A stretch of DNA of 64,000 bases from Hetaerina americana (taxonomy: Eukaryota; Arthropoda; Insecta; Odonata; Calopterygidae): contig JAKTNV010000003.1 of assembly GCA_022747635.1 (NCBI GenBank), positions 25,869,830 to 25,933,829 on the forward strand, in the 5' to 3' direction. Positions 12,880 through 24,854 of the stretch are shown one piece after another. A program made the position numbers and the translations under genes. The notes below the pieces were generated by a model. The model ran no database searches. It saw nothing but the letters and a program-made list of their open reading frames with translations, and was not told the origin of the DNA. How positions within the stretch are numbered: position 1 is the stretch's first letter; every line of letters starts with the position of its first letter.

Positions 12880-12975
12880 CACGGCCTCTTGCTGCCGCCT
12901 CCTCCTCCCCCTTCCTCCTCGCACTCTTTCTCTAGCCTTCCTCTCGCCTTCAACTCACCCCTTCCCATGCTCCCG

Positions 12976-13029
<54 letters not shown>

Positions 13030-13072
13030 GTGTGTGTGTGGGTGTGTGTGTATATACATATGTGTGTGTATA

Positions 13073-13122
<50 letters not shown>

Positions 13123-13900
13123 TACCTCTCCCCAACGAACTCTTTCTCTCCATCTCCCCTCAACCCGGTGGCCACGCGCAGTTTACCCAGGATTTTATTA
13201 GGGGAGGATGTGGGTGGATGGGAGGTCCAACCCCCTTCCGATTCCTCCACCCCTCCTCGGCAGCCCTCGCCTTCCCTCTCCACACTACACCTCCCTCCCC
13301 ACACACACACACAACAAAAAGCTTCCCTCCCGGAGGCGCAACTAGTAGACGCCGTTCCACACACCCAGCCCCACACTCCACTAACTGTCCCATCTTTCCT
13401 CCCCACACCCTTCCTCGCCCCCACCATTCACTCCAACTCTTCCTCCCCCCTTGCCCCGCCGCTCACTCTTTCTGTGGCCATAATCAACTTCCTTTTCCAT
13501 TACGGTCGACCCCTCTCTCTACCCTCTCTCTCTCTCGCCCATCCATCTCCCCATCCAGTCTCCGTCCCCGCTCCAGCGACTCCCTCCTTCCCTTCGCGCT
13601 CACACCGACCCCCGGCAGGGCAGGAGACCGAAAAATCTCAACCCTCCCCCTCCCCAAGCACCCTTCTCACAGCTCTCCGATCCCAGCCTCCGCCCTAGCG
13701 TGCCACCCCTCCCCAGAAATCTCTTCCAGCCCCTCCTCGGCCATTTACCTCCCATACCCTGTTCCTCCCGCACCCCTGCCACCCCTGTCCAAGCGCGCCA
13801 TCCCTTATCCTACCACCCCTACTTCCCACTCATCCCCACCACTCGCGCGCTCTCCTGTCCCCTGCTGCCACAGTCCTTAAAAACGGAAGGCCTTAAAGCG
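12880..13900. repeat. polypyrimidine block containing a composite (TA)n/(TG)n microsatellite
   Basis: The + strand is almost entirely C/T with CCCTCC-type words. The interior 12978-13122 is a compound (TA)n-(TG)n-(TA)n microsatellite. The 269- and 282-codon frames that cross it are Pro/Ser-rich with an IYIYIY run and have no domain. I treat them as non-coding. Confidence 0.7.
12978..13122. repeat. compound (TA)n / (TG)n / (TA)n microsatellite
   Basis: (TA)n from 12978 to 13026, then TG-rich segments with TATATACATATG spacers to about 13077, then (TA)n to about 13118. Confidence 0.97.
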
Positions 13901-14889
13901 TCGGGAAAAACCACTCCGCCAATGAGGCAGCGCGGACATTTTCCGCCCGGGACGGATTAATGCACCGCTGATTGGAATTTATTTATCCCGAGCTCGTAAA
14001 CCGCAGGGGCTATGAGAAACTCATGAGCGGAAAGTAAACATTGGTATTTTGTCCGTATGAAACGTTCTTTGGCTCGAAAAGGATCGAACCCAGCACAGGA
14101 CGTAGATATGAACCCGACTGTATATCAAGGCATGCACATTTTGCAGAGCTACCTACGTCGAATTGAAATCGATTTACAAAAAGGTCGCCCCTTTCATGAA
14201 GGTCCTTCCAAATGTTTGAGATGCTCTTCATCTCTGCGATTTTCTGTGGATTGAGCCGGATTAATTCAAATATATGCTGTGATTCATAAGAGATTAGATA
14301 TATGTTCTGCCAGGAAAATGAATCAAGAATCAAAATAGAGTAAAGGTAAATATATATCTTATCACGATCGATTATCAGATATACCTATGGATCACGTATA
14401 CAACTTGTTATATAATGGAGTACTTAATCTACTTTTTAAATACAAATTTTGTGGCGTGTTTTTGATGTTGGCAAAGGCTTTCGGATATCTTTTCTGATTT
14501 TTTACGCTTGCTTTTAAGTTCCACTATAGTTCCTCAAAATGCATTCCCATGAAAACGTAGGACCCGATGGTAGTAGAATATCTCTGACATGCATGATATA
14601 CATAGTCACCAGTGCGTCATACTTAACAGTAAACAGGCTTCTCTTGAATTCGGATATTATTTACTAAAATATTCCATCACGCAATGCGAACTTTTTCATT
14701 TAATCATATTTCATCACTTATTGTACCCAACAGAAAATATCACTATGCACCCAATCACTCAGCAGTGAATGCTTGAAGTCGTATCTTCAGCGAAGTTAAA
14801 TTTACCTCTTCGCTTGCTTTTCCCTTCCTGTGCAGTTGTTTGGCCCTTACTTTTCCCCAAAAGCCCGTCGCACCCCCAAAAACCATAAG

Positions 14890-15360
14890 GGAGCCGCTCT
14901 ATTGCTCCCCTTGAGCCGCTCGGTTCCCCTCACCCTCTGCCATTAGCCAATAAATCTCCCACCCCTAACCCCTCCTCCGCCTCCTTCACAGCTTCATCCC
15001 CTCTCAATCCTAACCTCCTCCCTCTCCCACGCCTCCCTACCACACACACCACTACCCATCCCCCGCCCACACTCGCCCCACGGCCCATCGTTTCTGCACA
15101 CTCAATCTTCAAGCGCGCGCCCCTTCCCCATATCGCTCACCCACACTCCCCCGGCCCCGTCGCCCGCTCTCCCTCTGCTTCGCCTTCCTCCTTCGCTCTC
15201 CACTATCCCGGCCGCTCCTTTGCGAAATGGCTCCCTCGTGCTTCCCTTCATCCGCCTCTCTCTTCCGCTTCGCTCCTTCGCCGCTCTCTCCCTCCTCTGA
15301 CTCTATTTGTTTTCCCTTCTCTCTCTCTCTCTCTGAATCAACTCCTTTTCCACGTAATAG
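14890..15360. repeat. polypyrimidine block
   Basis: C/T-rich + strand, ending in a (CT)n run near 15320-15335. No gene recognised; short frames on both strands are compositional. Confidence 0.6.
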
Positions 15361-17179
15361 AAGTCGGAGCCATTCCTACCTCATCCCCCTCTCATTCGCC
15401 TCCTCCCCGCTGCGTATACGTATATACGGCGGTGGCCGTAGGAGGAAAAATAAGGGCTCTTGGGGAGTATATCGTTTTGGGATAACCCCTCCGAGTAAAG
15501 GGCCTCGTGATTGGTTGGGGGTTCTTAAGAGTGAGTGAGGTTCGGGAGACGGGAGGGTTGGCTCGATGGAGTGAGTGGGTCGGGCGCCATTCAATGCCCA
15601 GAATGAGGTTGAGATTCGAGTTTGGGAGGGGCAGTGAGGAATGGGGCAGCAAAGTGGCAACCACTCGTTCTTAGGACTTGGGTCGGGAATTTGGCTTAAG
15701 TATTTAAGTGCCGGACCGAATTAATGTTTAATGAGATACACGATTATGTTCGAGCCAATTGCTTGGGAAGTAATGAGGCATGCAAAAGAGGGTTATGATT
15801 ACAGGTACTTTCTTTCACATTTCCGTGAATGTACTTGTACTAGATTATAGAAACCTTATATCCATGCATTTCATATATCTTCATTAAATTGAAACCGTAT
15901 GCATATGCATAACATATAGCATAATTATATTGAAATTTCGATAACCTTGTGAATATACCTATAATCCATAACATGGTTACGTGTAATTAATCATTTGCAT
16001 GGCGCGATATATACATAGAATAGCAAAGGAACATCGGCGAAGAGTATCCGGAAATATTAAATAGGTGATACATCTACACAGGCTAAAAAGCGCGATATCC
16101 ATAGGTACTCAGAGAACTATTCGAATCTGCGAATGCCGATATATAGGGGAGGACGCCAAGCATACCAAAAGGACAAGTTTTATGAAGTAAAAGTTTATTT
16201 TAAATTGATAAAAATACATATTTAATTAAATACTTGGATTTACCACGTGTTTGAATGGAAAAGCCGGCATGAATTGGCCACATGCAGTAAGTGGACCATT
16301 TAATGAATGTTTTATATATGTACGTGTATAAAATACATTTTTATTTATGCATGCATATAATGTATTAAATATAAAACATTATGTACATTTATGTATATAT
16401 ATATACATGTAGACATACAATTTTTATTTATATTATGTACATGTATATATATATATTCTTAGAAACAACATTTTCATAAATATATATCCGTGAGAAATTT
16501 TAGATTCGGGGAAGGTGGTGTCAAAAGAAGCCTGACTTTCGATTTAGACAAGATTAAATTTTTAATGATTTAAGAAGTAAATTCACCCCTGGTATTGTTA
16601 AATTTCAAAATTAATATTAATTCCTTTAATCTCATACCATGCTCACCGAAGACAGCCAAAGTAGGAAAGTTACTGGGGTTATGTATGCAATTAATTTTAA
16701 ATGGTATTTTAACCTGGTCCCTTTGCGATTAATAAATTCATATCACCAGCAGATTGCATTAAAATATTCGAAGCCCTAGTTTTGTTTAGCATAATTTGAA
16801 GTTAAGTATCTTTAAAGTCATATCATTAAGACTATGGCTGACATAATATACAGTCTTAATGCGGACTTTTAACTAAAAGGCTTAAGTGCTTAAAAAGCAC
16901 TTCCGTGCCAGACAAGTTTTGAGGGCACTCACTTCTTTTGAGGGTCGATCCACAGGTAGGAAGAATATTCCCATACACCTGTTTTAGACTTGTCTATTCT
17001 CGACCGTTTTGGATTACTTTGTTAAGCCCGGAGAACCATATTGGCGAAAGCTAATCGGGTGCAGTGGAGAAATCCTTCAAGTCGTTCGAGACAGGCTCGG
17101 GAATTCCAGGCACTTAATGAGCCACCAAGGATGCACAGGAGTGTGGGAGAGAGAGGCATTGTGTGCTATCGCCAAACAC

Positions 17180-18090
17180 ACGCCCGCTACTCCTGACGGA
17201 CGCCACACTCCCGAACTCCGCCCCCCACTTCCACGTCCCCCCTACTCCACGCTCCCCCACTTCATTCGCTCCTCGGGTCTTATCTCCACGCTTCATTCAA
17301 AACATCTTTTCAACGGGGTGCCCAAACCGTCACTTACGTGTGCCCCACACGCCCTCGGCCGCATCACTCCCACAAGCTTTCCTTCCTCCAAACCCCCCCC
17401 ATTTCACCCCTTCCCTCCACCACTCTCCTTTCCCTGTCTATCCCTTCAGCCCTTTCTCTCTATGTCACCCCTATCCCTCCACCTTCCCCCTCCTCCCGAA
17501 AAGCTCAACTTTTGCTCCCGAGACCCTCTCCTCAACTCCCCGCAGGGATAAATGAAGAGTGGGACGGGGGGAGGTTGCATGGGCTAGGGCATTCACATAC
17601 CCCCCTCGCAGTACCCCCCCCCTTTTCCTTTTACGTCTGTGTTTCCCTTCCATCTCGTCCGTTCTCCGTAACCCTCAGCCATCTTGCCCCCACTCAACTT
17701 CATCCCTTTAGCCTCCTGCAGTGCCACTCCACACCACCACTTCTCCCTCTCCACGGTGCCTGGGGCAGGGTGGCCCTACCCCGCTCGCCCCCTCAAAACC
17801 ACCCCCGGCGAGGCTTCTCACGGGAAGCCAACCACCTTCACCAACACAAGTACCCCACCCCCGCGCGCACACACTCCCCAAACACCCATCCACCCTTCCC
17901 CCGCGTCCCCGACACTCAAACCGCCACGGCGTTTCATCATGCCCCCGGAGCTACTCCTTTGCCCCCCCTCTCTTCGCACCCTACCCACCGTTCCACCCCC
18001 CGAGGCCCCACTGTGATCCCTCTCACGCACATATCCCCCACCCTCCCTGTGTCAACATCGCCACCCCCCACCTCATGCTCCAGCCTTGTT
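17180..18090. repeat. C-rich polypyrimidine block
   Basis: The + strand is dominated by C with CCCAC and CCCTCC words over about 900 bases. The 269-codon frame here is Pro/Ser/His/Thr-rich without recognisable domains, and competing frames of similar length exist. I judge it non-coding. Confidence 0.6.
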
Positions 18091-18965
18091 TTTTGTCCAC
18101 ATATGACAGTGCACAGTCTGAAATATATTTATGCATTCCGTCAGTAACCAGTCACGGCGCTGAGGGTTAGCTTTGTGGGATGTATTGGAGTTCCATACAG
18201 TATAGCTTCGATTTATCGAAGAATAGAGATAAAAAATCAAATCGGTGGCGATTCAGTTTTTCATTGCAAAATTATTAGATGCTTCCAAGATATTTTTGTT
18301 TCATGATTAGTATTACAATTTAGTAGTTTAGTAATTTTATGGCTAGCAAAATTCTATTCCTGAAACGCTCTTTCTTGAAAGTTAAGGTCATCTTGAATGG
18401 TGTTTTTGTCATGGATTGGACACCACCGGTAGAAGGAAACCAAATAAATTGTAATTTTATTTAGAATAAATATTGCTTAAGTTTACCTTAGTGAAATTAA
18501 TATCATAGAAACGAAGGAAGCTAATTGTTTGAGGGAAACTGCAATGAGTAGGCCAATTTGTTTGCTCAATACATTTTTTTAGAGTTTTGGCGCTTTAAAA
18601 TTTGTGGTTGATGTCCCAACTTGCATGGTAATTAAAATATTTTATTCCTGAAAAGGCAGTCAAAGATATACACGATGGAATAAGTTATTTGTAGTCACAA
18701 ACGATGAAACTAGCCGTTAAAAGTTCATTTATTATTTAAAAAATAATATTTTGAAATTAAATGTCTTGAGCGTCATTTAAACATAGTTATTCATGAACAT
18801 TATTTATATTAATTTTTCATATGATTGGTATCAATGGCATTCTTCGTCAAATCAACTCTGAGTTGCTTAATTTTGAAGTTTCATGCTGTTTTTGCGAGGA
18901 TTTCTATTCCTCGGGCTTAGATGTATCATCAGAAACACACCAATAGCACTGTGGATGACTGGAGC

Positions 18966-18999
18966 CATAACACCTCCCACCACGCACACTTGCGGGGAA
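18966..18999 (+). repeat. LINE 3'-tail remnant, + orientation
   Basis: TAACACCTCCCACCACGCAC followed by CTTGCGGGGAATTC, a shortened copy of the LINE tail core. It directly abuts a tail copy in the opposite orientation at 19001. Confidence 0.6.
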
Positions 19000-19000
19000 T

Positions 19001-19055
19001 TCATCTACATCTACACACATTCCAAAGCCGTCGCAAGGGCGTGAGTAAGGGGGGA
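19001..19055 (-). repeat. LINE 3'-tail remnant, - orientation
   Basis: TCATCTACATCTACACACAT followed by GCCGTCGCAAGGGCGTGAG. This is the reverse complement of the (GTAGAT)n plus GC-rich core of the family. Confidence 0.65.
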
Positions 19056-20782
19056 TTAGACCACCACCCATTCTACTTCTACTCCACTACTTCCACATAC
19101 CATGGCACCCCGCTATCCCCCGAAATGGCGCGTAGAAGCGGGACACCGAGCATCTTTCCTGCACCGTTATACGCATTACGAGTATAATGCGGTAACTACC
19201 CCACTGACTTCAAAAAGAAGACAAGGAAACCCAATAAAAAGGGCGGACTCACATACACCGCAGCCGACAATTACCAATTAGCATTATACTCATATGACAG
19301 GCAAGTTACACATACACTTGCTCGATTGCATTGTGCTGCGTGGATGAAATCGTATCGTTCATGTGCGTTTGCTGGATAAAACTGACAGTATTTTCATTCA
19401 ATGCCTTCGCGGCAGTTTTTCAATGATTATTTAGAACGCGGAAACTGAATACGCATCCTAATCAAATAATTATATTTCGGACAAATGAAGAGAAAAATCT
19501 ATTAAACCCGACCAAAATAAAAAGGGGAAGGCATCATTGTGAAGGTGTTCGCGGCAAAAGATAAATAATGGAGTTGGTTCGTTCGGTCACCGAAGCGTTC
19601 GATCAGAACGGACAGTTCGAACACTCGGCTCGATCGGCAAGGCAGGAAAGCAGAGAAGGCCGAGGAGGGATTACGAAAAAAAAAGAAAAACGTTCGACGT
19701 CAGCTCTTGGAAAACAAAATGGTGCTCGCTCTTCCCTCTTTACTTCTCTTGCCTCCGGAGAGAGAACTTTTCTCTCATGGGGCATGCGCCTTTTTCAAAA
19801 CCACGCCCATGCACATTAACTTGATTGCTGTTGGATTTTCTGTCCTTTTCCGAAGGGGGAGTGGGAAGTGGTGGAGATTGGTGGGTGGCGAAGTAAGTTG
19901 GGAGGAGTTAATTAAAATGGCTGTCATGGAATGTAGAGCAGTCGGACGCTGTCACAGATGCTTTCCAATTAAGTGTGTATGCCTAAGTGTTGAATTAGGT
20001 TTCCCGCCGTTTACTTGCTATCTTAACGTTGCTTTTTGTGTACGTACCCGAGTTTCCTTCTCTTTGATGTATCCTACCTCTCTTCTTTGGAGCAAAGGGG
20101 AGGGGGAGGGCCTGCCAGTTTAATCGGGTTGTGTTAATGAAATTTTGCGCGGAGAAAACACTGGTGGGAGACAACTTGTTCCAAGCATTTTGGGGTAGAA
20201 ATAAGTTTGCTTTTTTGCCTGAGTGACGGCGGGGAAGAGGGAGGGAGAAATGCCATAGCGCATGTGCGAAGTTAGCGAGAGATGGCAAAGAACGCTTCGA
20301 ACTAAATAATCGAATAGAAAGGTATATAGAAAAAAATGATAATCAAATTAGTTCCTTTCTGTTTTTTCTGTAAATAACTGAAATTTTCATTTTTTGACTG
20401 AAATAGGGAGAAAATTATTATTAGAATGGTACTTAAATTCATCGTAAATGCATATGTACAGTAAATTGGTTTTTAATGACAGATATTTTAAACATTTTAT
20501 CTGTGATTAAATATTTTAACTTGATCAGTCTTGAACTAATTTTAGACGTTAATATTTTTAATATACCTCCGTTAGTAAAAAACCTTAATTTCAAAAGAAT
20601 CACGCCACCTGCCATGAATAATTCATCTCTTTCTATAATGGTATCAAAATTAAGGCATAATAAAATACTGTGAATGAGAATATTGAGCGCCTGAATTTGG
20701 TGATATATTATACATTTACTTCCATTTCTACTTGTGATGGGTAAAAAATTTGACTGAATTTCTGCAGATCTTTACTGGCATT

Positions 20783-20835
20783 AATACATCGGCACACTAC
20801 CCTGTAAGCCATCGCAAGGACGTGCGGTAGAAACT
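20783..20835 (-). repeat. LINE 3'-tail copy, degenerate
   Basis: CCTGTAAGCCATCGCAAGGA followed by CGTGCGG matches the minus-strand tail core with several substitutions. Confidence 0.55.
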
Positions 20836-20867
20836 TCGCATTCGTGACATATTCCTGAATGGCTCAG

Positions 20868-20887
20868 ATAAATAAATAAATAAATAA

Positions 20888-20929
<42 letters not shown>
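20868..20929. repeat. (TAAA)n followed by (TA)n microsatellite
   Basis: Four-base AAAT units pass into about 35 bases of (TA)n, immediately upstream of the SINE. Confidence 0.93.
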
Positions 20930-20932
<3 letters not shown>

Positions 20933-20937
20933 ATATG

Positions 20938-21209
20938 GAGGCCGCGGTTGTCCAGGGGTAGAGCGTTGGACTACTGACCTGAGAACTCGGGTTCGAGTCC
21001 CAGGCAAACCCCTCTAGACACCCTCAGCTCCACCCAAGCTTTAAGATTTTTCCGGTACCAGGCCTTCCTGGGAAACCTTAGCCGGCACAGGGAAAGGAAC
21101 TGGCCCCCCTACCCTGATGTGTGAATTTCACACGCCATTAGGTTTAGAACTGGGTGAACTCTACCATCACCTAGAAAAGCGACCTTCGGGTTGATTACTG
21201 TGTTTATGG

Positions 21210-21210
<1 letters not shown>
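20938..21210 (+). mobile_element. tRNA-derived SINE
   Basis: The 5' part reads like a tRNA: an A-box-like TTGTCCAGGGG (20948-20958) and a perfect B box GGTTCGAGTCC (20990-21000), the two parts of an internal RNA polymerase III promoter. No CCA end or complete cloverleaf closing stem is apparent. About 200 bases of non-tRNA body follow (CTTCCTGGGAAACC and CGACCTTCGGGTTGATTAC segments). That layout fits a SINE rather than a functional tRNA gene. It is flanked on both sides by (TA)n arrays. Confidence 0.72.
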
Positions 21211-21242
<32 letters not shown>

Positions 21243-21269
21243 ATAGTATAGTAATATATATATATAGAT
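21211..21269. repeat. (TA)n microsatellite, interrupted
   Basis: (TA)n at 21211-21239 and again at about 21255-21266, separated by TTTAATAGTATAGTAA. Confidence 0.93.
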
Positions 21270-21300
21270 GATGTAGAAGCACCCACGCGAACAATATAAT

Positions 21301-21468
21301 ATTTGAAGGGCACAACAGAATACAAAATAAAATAGATAACACGTAAAAGGACACGAACATTTTAGATTGCTTGAGCATTCGGTCTTCTCTTAGGCCTTCT
21401 TCGGGTCAGACTGAGGGACCTTTTACGTGTTATCTATTTTATTTTGGGTTCTATTGTGCCGTCCAAAT
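21301..21468. repeat. inverted repeat, ~50 bp arms, 68 bp loop
   Basis: Arm 21309-21350 and the reverse complement of 21419-21460 agree over 42 bases with three mismatches. Weaker similarity extends about 8 bases outward. (TA)n arrays lie on both sides. The loop, read on the minus strand, contains CCCGAAGAAGGCCTAAG, a phrasing seen near ends of Penelope-like elements; that link is only a suggestion. Confidence 0.75.
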
Positions 21469-21469
21469 G

Positions 21470-21471
<2 letters not shown>

Positions 21472-21540
<69 letters not shown>

Positions 21541-21545
21541 TATAT
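21472..21545. repeat. (TA)n microsatellite with CACACA interruption
   Basis: About 60 bases of (TA)n, then CACACATATATATATG. Confidence 0.96.
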
Positions 21546-21660
21546 GTATAAAAATAAACTATGATTAATGATTCCAACACAGAAAAAGGACACTCACATT
21601 TCTAGTTGACGTTTCGATGTCAAGGATCAGAATTCTGATGATGTGTATGTACTTGTATAC

Positions 21661-21720
21661 ATCTACATAATCCCCCACAAGCCGCCTCAAGGGCGTGTGG
21701 CGGGGAAAGTAAGGTCACCA
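21661..21720 (-). repeat. LINE 3'-tail copy
   Basis: ATCTACATAATCCCCCACAAGCCGCCTCAAGGGCGTGTGGCGGGG is a near-canonical minus-strand tail, ending with the complement of GGTGACC at 21712-21718. Confidence 0.8.
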
Positions 21721-22384
21721 ACTGTAAAAAGGAGCAATACCACATGCCAATTATACATGTACCAGGATCTGTAAACAATTTGTTTCATTTAGTTGTCATA
21801 TTTAGTGCTTCGAATGGAATTTATTTTTGAGAATTACTCGTACGTGTGTATAGTACATTTTTATCATTTGCGTCACACTGAACAATTAACTTCATAATTA
21901 ACAATAGCGTTGGTGAAGCAGTTGTTTAATTAGGTAAATAAGCATGAACAGACTATAATTTTCTTATCGAAGTATCATAAAAACGAGATAACCCCATTCT
22001 CAACCAAATATCCTGGAAGCCGACATATTGTTAGAGTAGTCAAATTATTGTCCCTTCACATTTTCATCAGCAGTACAGGAGCTATCTCCTATTGATCGCT
22101 ATTAACCCTTCATCTCTTTAATTAGGGTAAATATAAATTAAGTCCACGAAATGGACGCGGACAACTACCTCGCTTCCTAAAACACCCATGGGGCCTCCAA
22201 CTCATTTTCGATACGAAAAAAAAGACGATATAGAATGCTTATCTGTTTCATTTTATGCGCGCATAAAAAAAATGTTCCCATTGACTATTGGGCTCGATAA
22301 CTCGAAGATGTCTCCCCACCATATTTCATTAGATACCATTTACGAAAGCATTAATCTTCCCAGGAGGGGTAGAATTTCTTCGTG

Positions 22385-23330
22385 ATGATATTTGCGAAGG
22401 GGAAAAGGGGAGAAAGATATCGAGGGGTTTCAGGAGAGACACATACTTCTGGGGTGGAGGGGTCGGAAAAGGTTGATGAACGAGACTGGAATAGAGATAG
22501 GAAACCCTCATGCCCCTCGAGGTGAGATGGCTCTGTTTGGACGTTCGTGGGGAGTGTAGGGAGAGAGACTGGAGAATATATTCTGTGGGTAATAGATAGG
22601 GGGTGAAGGAAAGGGAACCTTGCCCCCTTAATGTTTTGAAGCGTTAGTGAGGAATGGGGCTGGGAAAGCGAGTGGGATAGGCGAGAGGAATAGCCGTATG
22701 CGTGAGCGATAGGCTAAAAAGTTTGTTCTTTCGGACGCAAGGGGTTCCGTATATTTTTTGGAGAGGTAAAATGAAATGGGGTTTCCCAGACGAGGGATAC
22801 AAAATGGGAGAAATAGTGGGTGGTTGAGGCGAGAACTATTACACACCAAGGGAGGGCGGGGGTGGAATGGGAGAAGTGGTGTGAGAAGGGTAGGAGGAGT
22901 AGCAGAAGTTGAAGGGGAAATTGGATTGACTCCCCAAGGGGCTACGGACCCCCCCTTAAGCCTCCCTCCAAAGCCTGGACTAACGAGCCTAATCCCACGG
23001 CCATCCACGCACACAAACCCTTCCCTAGCCCCCCTCACCCTGCGCCTCCCCATTTTCTCATCTCTTTCTCTCGCCTCCCTCTCGAACCCTTCTTCCCCTT
23101 ATCGCCCCCTAACCTCCTATCCCCCCGGGGCCCTCATTACCCTCCCCACACCCATCCCCGCTCTCCCACATATCCTGCACTTCTTCTCCCCTTTAGCCCT
23201 CATCAGAAGAGCTCTCTCCTTCTCTTCTACCCTCACTCTGGAGTGCTATACCAAACTCTCATCTTCCCCTAACCCACCCAAAAACCTCTATCTTCCTCCC
23301 TCCGGTTCTCCTCAACCAGCACCGTACTAT
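22385..23330. repeat. purine-rich then polypyrimidine block
   Basis: 22385-22930 is G/A-rich and 22940-23330 C/T-rich on the + strand, giving a mirror-like composition switch. The 221-codon frame through it is Pro/Ser-rich with no domain. Confidence 0.55.
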
Positions 23331-24854
23331 AAAGAAACTCTTCCCTCTAATTATGATCCCATCCCACATCGCTTTTTTCTTCCAATTGTGCTTATGCGCG
23401 GTCACTGCCGTGTGACATTCGATACATCTCATATCGGATGAATTCAAGTGTTACTTCTGAAGGTTTTGGGAAAGGGATGGAAGTTGTGTATTTTCTCGCT
23501 TCCTTGTAACGAATGTTTTTGAAAGGAGAATGGTCATTAATTGTCTCCGTAATCAGTATGTATTCGGGAGAGGAAATAAAAGTGTATCGAAATGCATAAG
23601 TATCATCAATTTTCTCGAATTGGCATTTGAGGTAAAGAGTTTAGAACCCACAGTTTGTCATCATTCTTTCATTTCTGACGCCATAGACGGCGTATCAAGA
23701 TCTCAACAGAACGGCATTAAGTATACATTTAACTATTAAATATCTGGTGAAATATCAAAATCCAATTAAATCTGTCTGGAGAAAATGAAAACTTTATCTA
23801 AAAAAATATTAATGACTGACACGAAGATTTGCCAAGGTGTTCCTGGAAGGTGTTTCTGGTCGTTTCGGTAATCATGATGGATGGAAATTAAAAAAAATAT
23901 TTTCCTGCCCATTCCAGTTCGTTTTCACATCTGACGGCTACAAAACCCGTGAATTCGAAGAACAACTTAAAAATAAAATTATTATCATGGTCACGGAAAT
24001 TACTGCTTGAGTTTAATGAGAATCATGGGTATTTATCAGATTGTTCTTTATGACAGGAGGTAATCAGAGGATTTTGTAACACGCCACTTGGCTTAAAGAT
24101 CGATATTGCTACCCTAAGTGAATGTAAACGGTTGAAGTACCACTTTAATCGATATTGGAATATAAATTTTTCGTAGATACATTTCTAAAAAAATAAGAGA
24201 GATTTCATAGTCCCGAGATTTTATTTTGGAAAAATTTTTATTTCGTTTTCCGTCAAATATTTCATGGGAAAATTAGGATTGGATTTCAATCAGCATCAGG
24301 TATCTCGAATTTTGCTCTTTCGTTGGATAATACTTAAATATTTAGTGTGGGATTGAAACATATTTTGCAAAGCATATAACGGCTATAATTATCTGCAATC
24401 GTCTAACAACAGTGTCTTCTGATATGCTTTCCAAGTAACGTAAAGTTTCTTTATGTAAAGAAGTTCTTTATGTTAATCTAGAATCACTGGGCATCGATTT
24501 CTTGAACAGAAACCATAGCTAATATCACCTACACAAAACAATCGCTGGGGTTCGATTTCAATGTAATTTGCGATAAATAATACTTCCATTACAAACATCA
24601 AGTTTTCATAAAGTTTATTTTGATGTACGGTCATAACATTGCTGAACCAGATTATGGCTATCTGTTATTTCCTTATCAAAATGAAACAGATCGTACTCAC
24701 TCTCAAGTTTTTGCAAAAGTTCTAATTATTAGTTCCTTTTCAATATTGTGCATTTGCACCCGTTTGCGATAAAAGGGGTGGAATTCATGAAATAGATTTA
24801 CATTACGCCCACGCGGCAGTGATTTCATATTGAGATTTTTCGGGTTTTCAACAG

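Larger units (their letters stand above)
9744..24854 (+). other. Iroquois intron, ~15.1 kb, filled with repeats
   Basis: It is bounded by a GTAAGG donor (9744) and a TTTTCAACAG acceptor (24845-24854), and both flanking exons join in the same frame (phase 1). It contains a LINE fragment (10299-11515), several polypyrimidine blocks, (TA)n arrays, a tRNA-derived SINE and LINE tails, listed separately. I recognise nothing in 11520-12880, 15400-17170, 18100-18960, 19060-20780 and 23340-24850. Confidence 0.85.

Noticed and set aside
12889..13880. Open frames of 269 and 282 codons
   Set aside because: They run through a TA/TG microsatellite and polypyrimidine DNA, are Pro/Ser-rich with IYIY repeats, overlap each other in different frames and show no domain.
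14050..14120. Minus-strand B-box-like sequence (GGTTCGATCC)
   Set aside because: One base short of the consensus and no matching A box found.
17338..18147. 269-codon frame on the + strand
   Set aside because: Low-complexity C-rich DNA gives few stops in all frames; no domain, no splice or start context, and competing frames of similar length.
20938..21010. Functional tRNA gene
   Set aside because: Boxes A and B are present, but there is no convincing acceptor-stem pairing and a SINE-like body follows.
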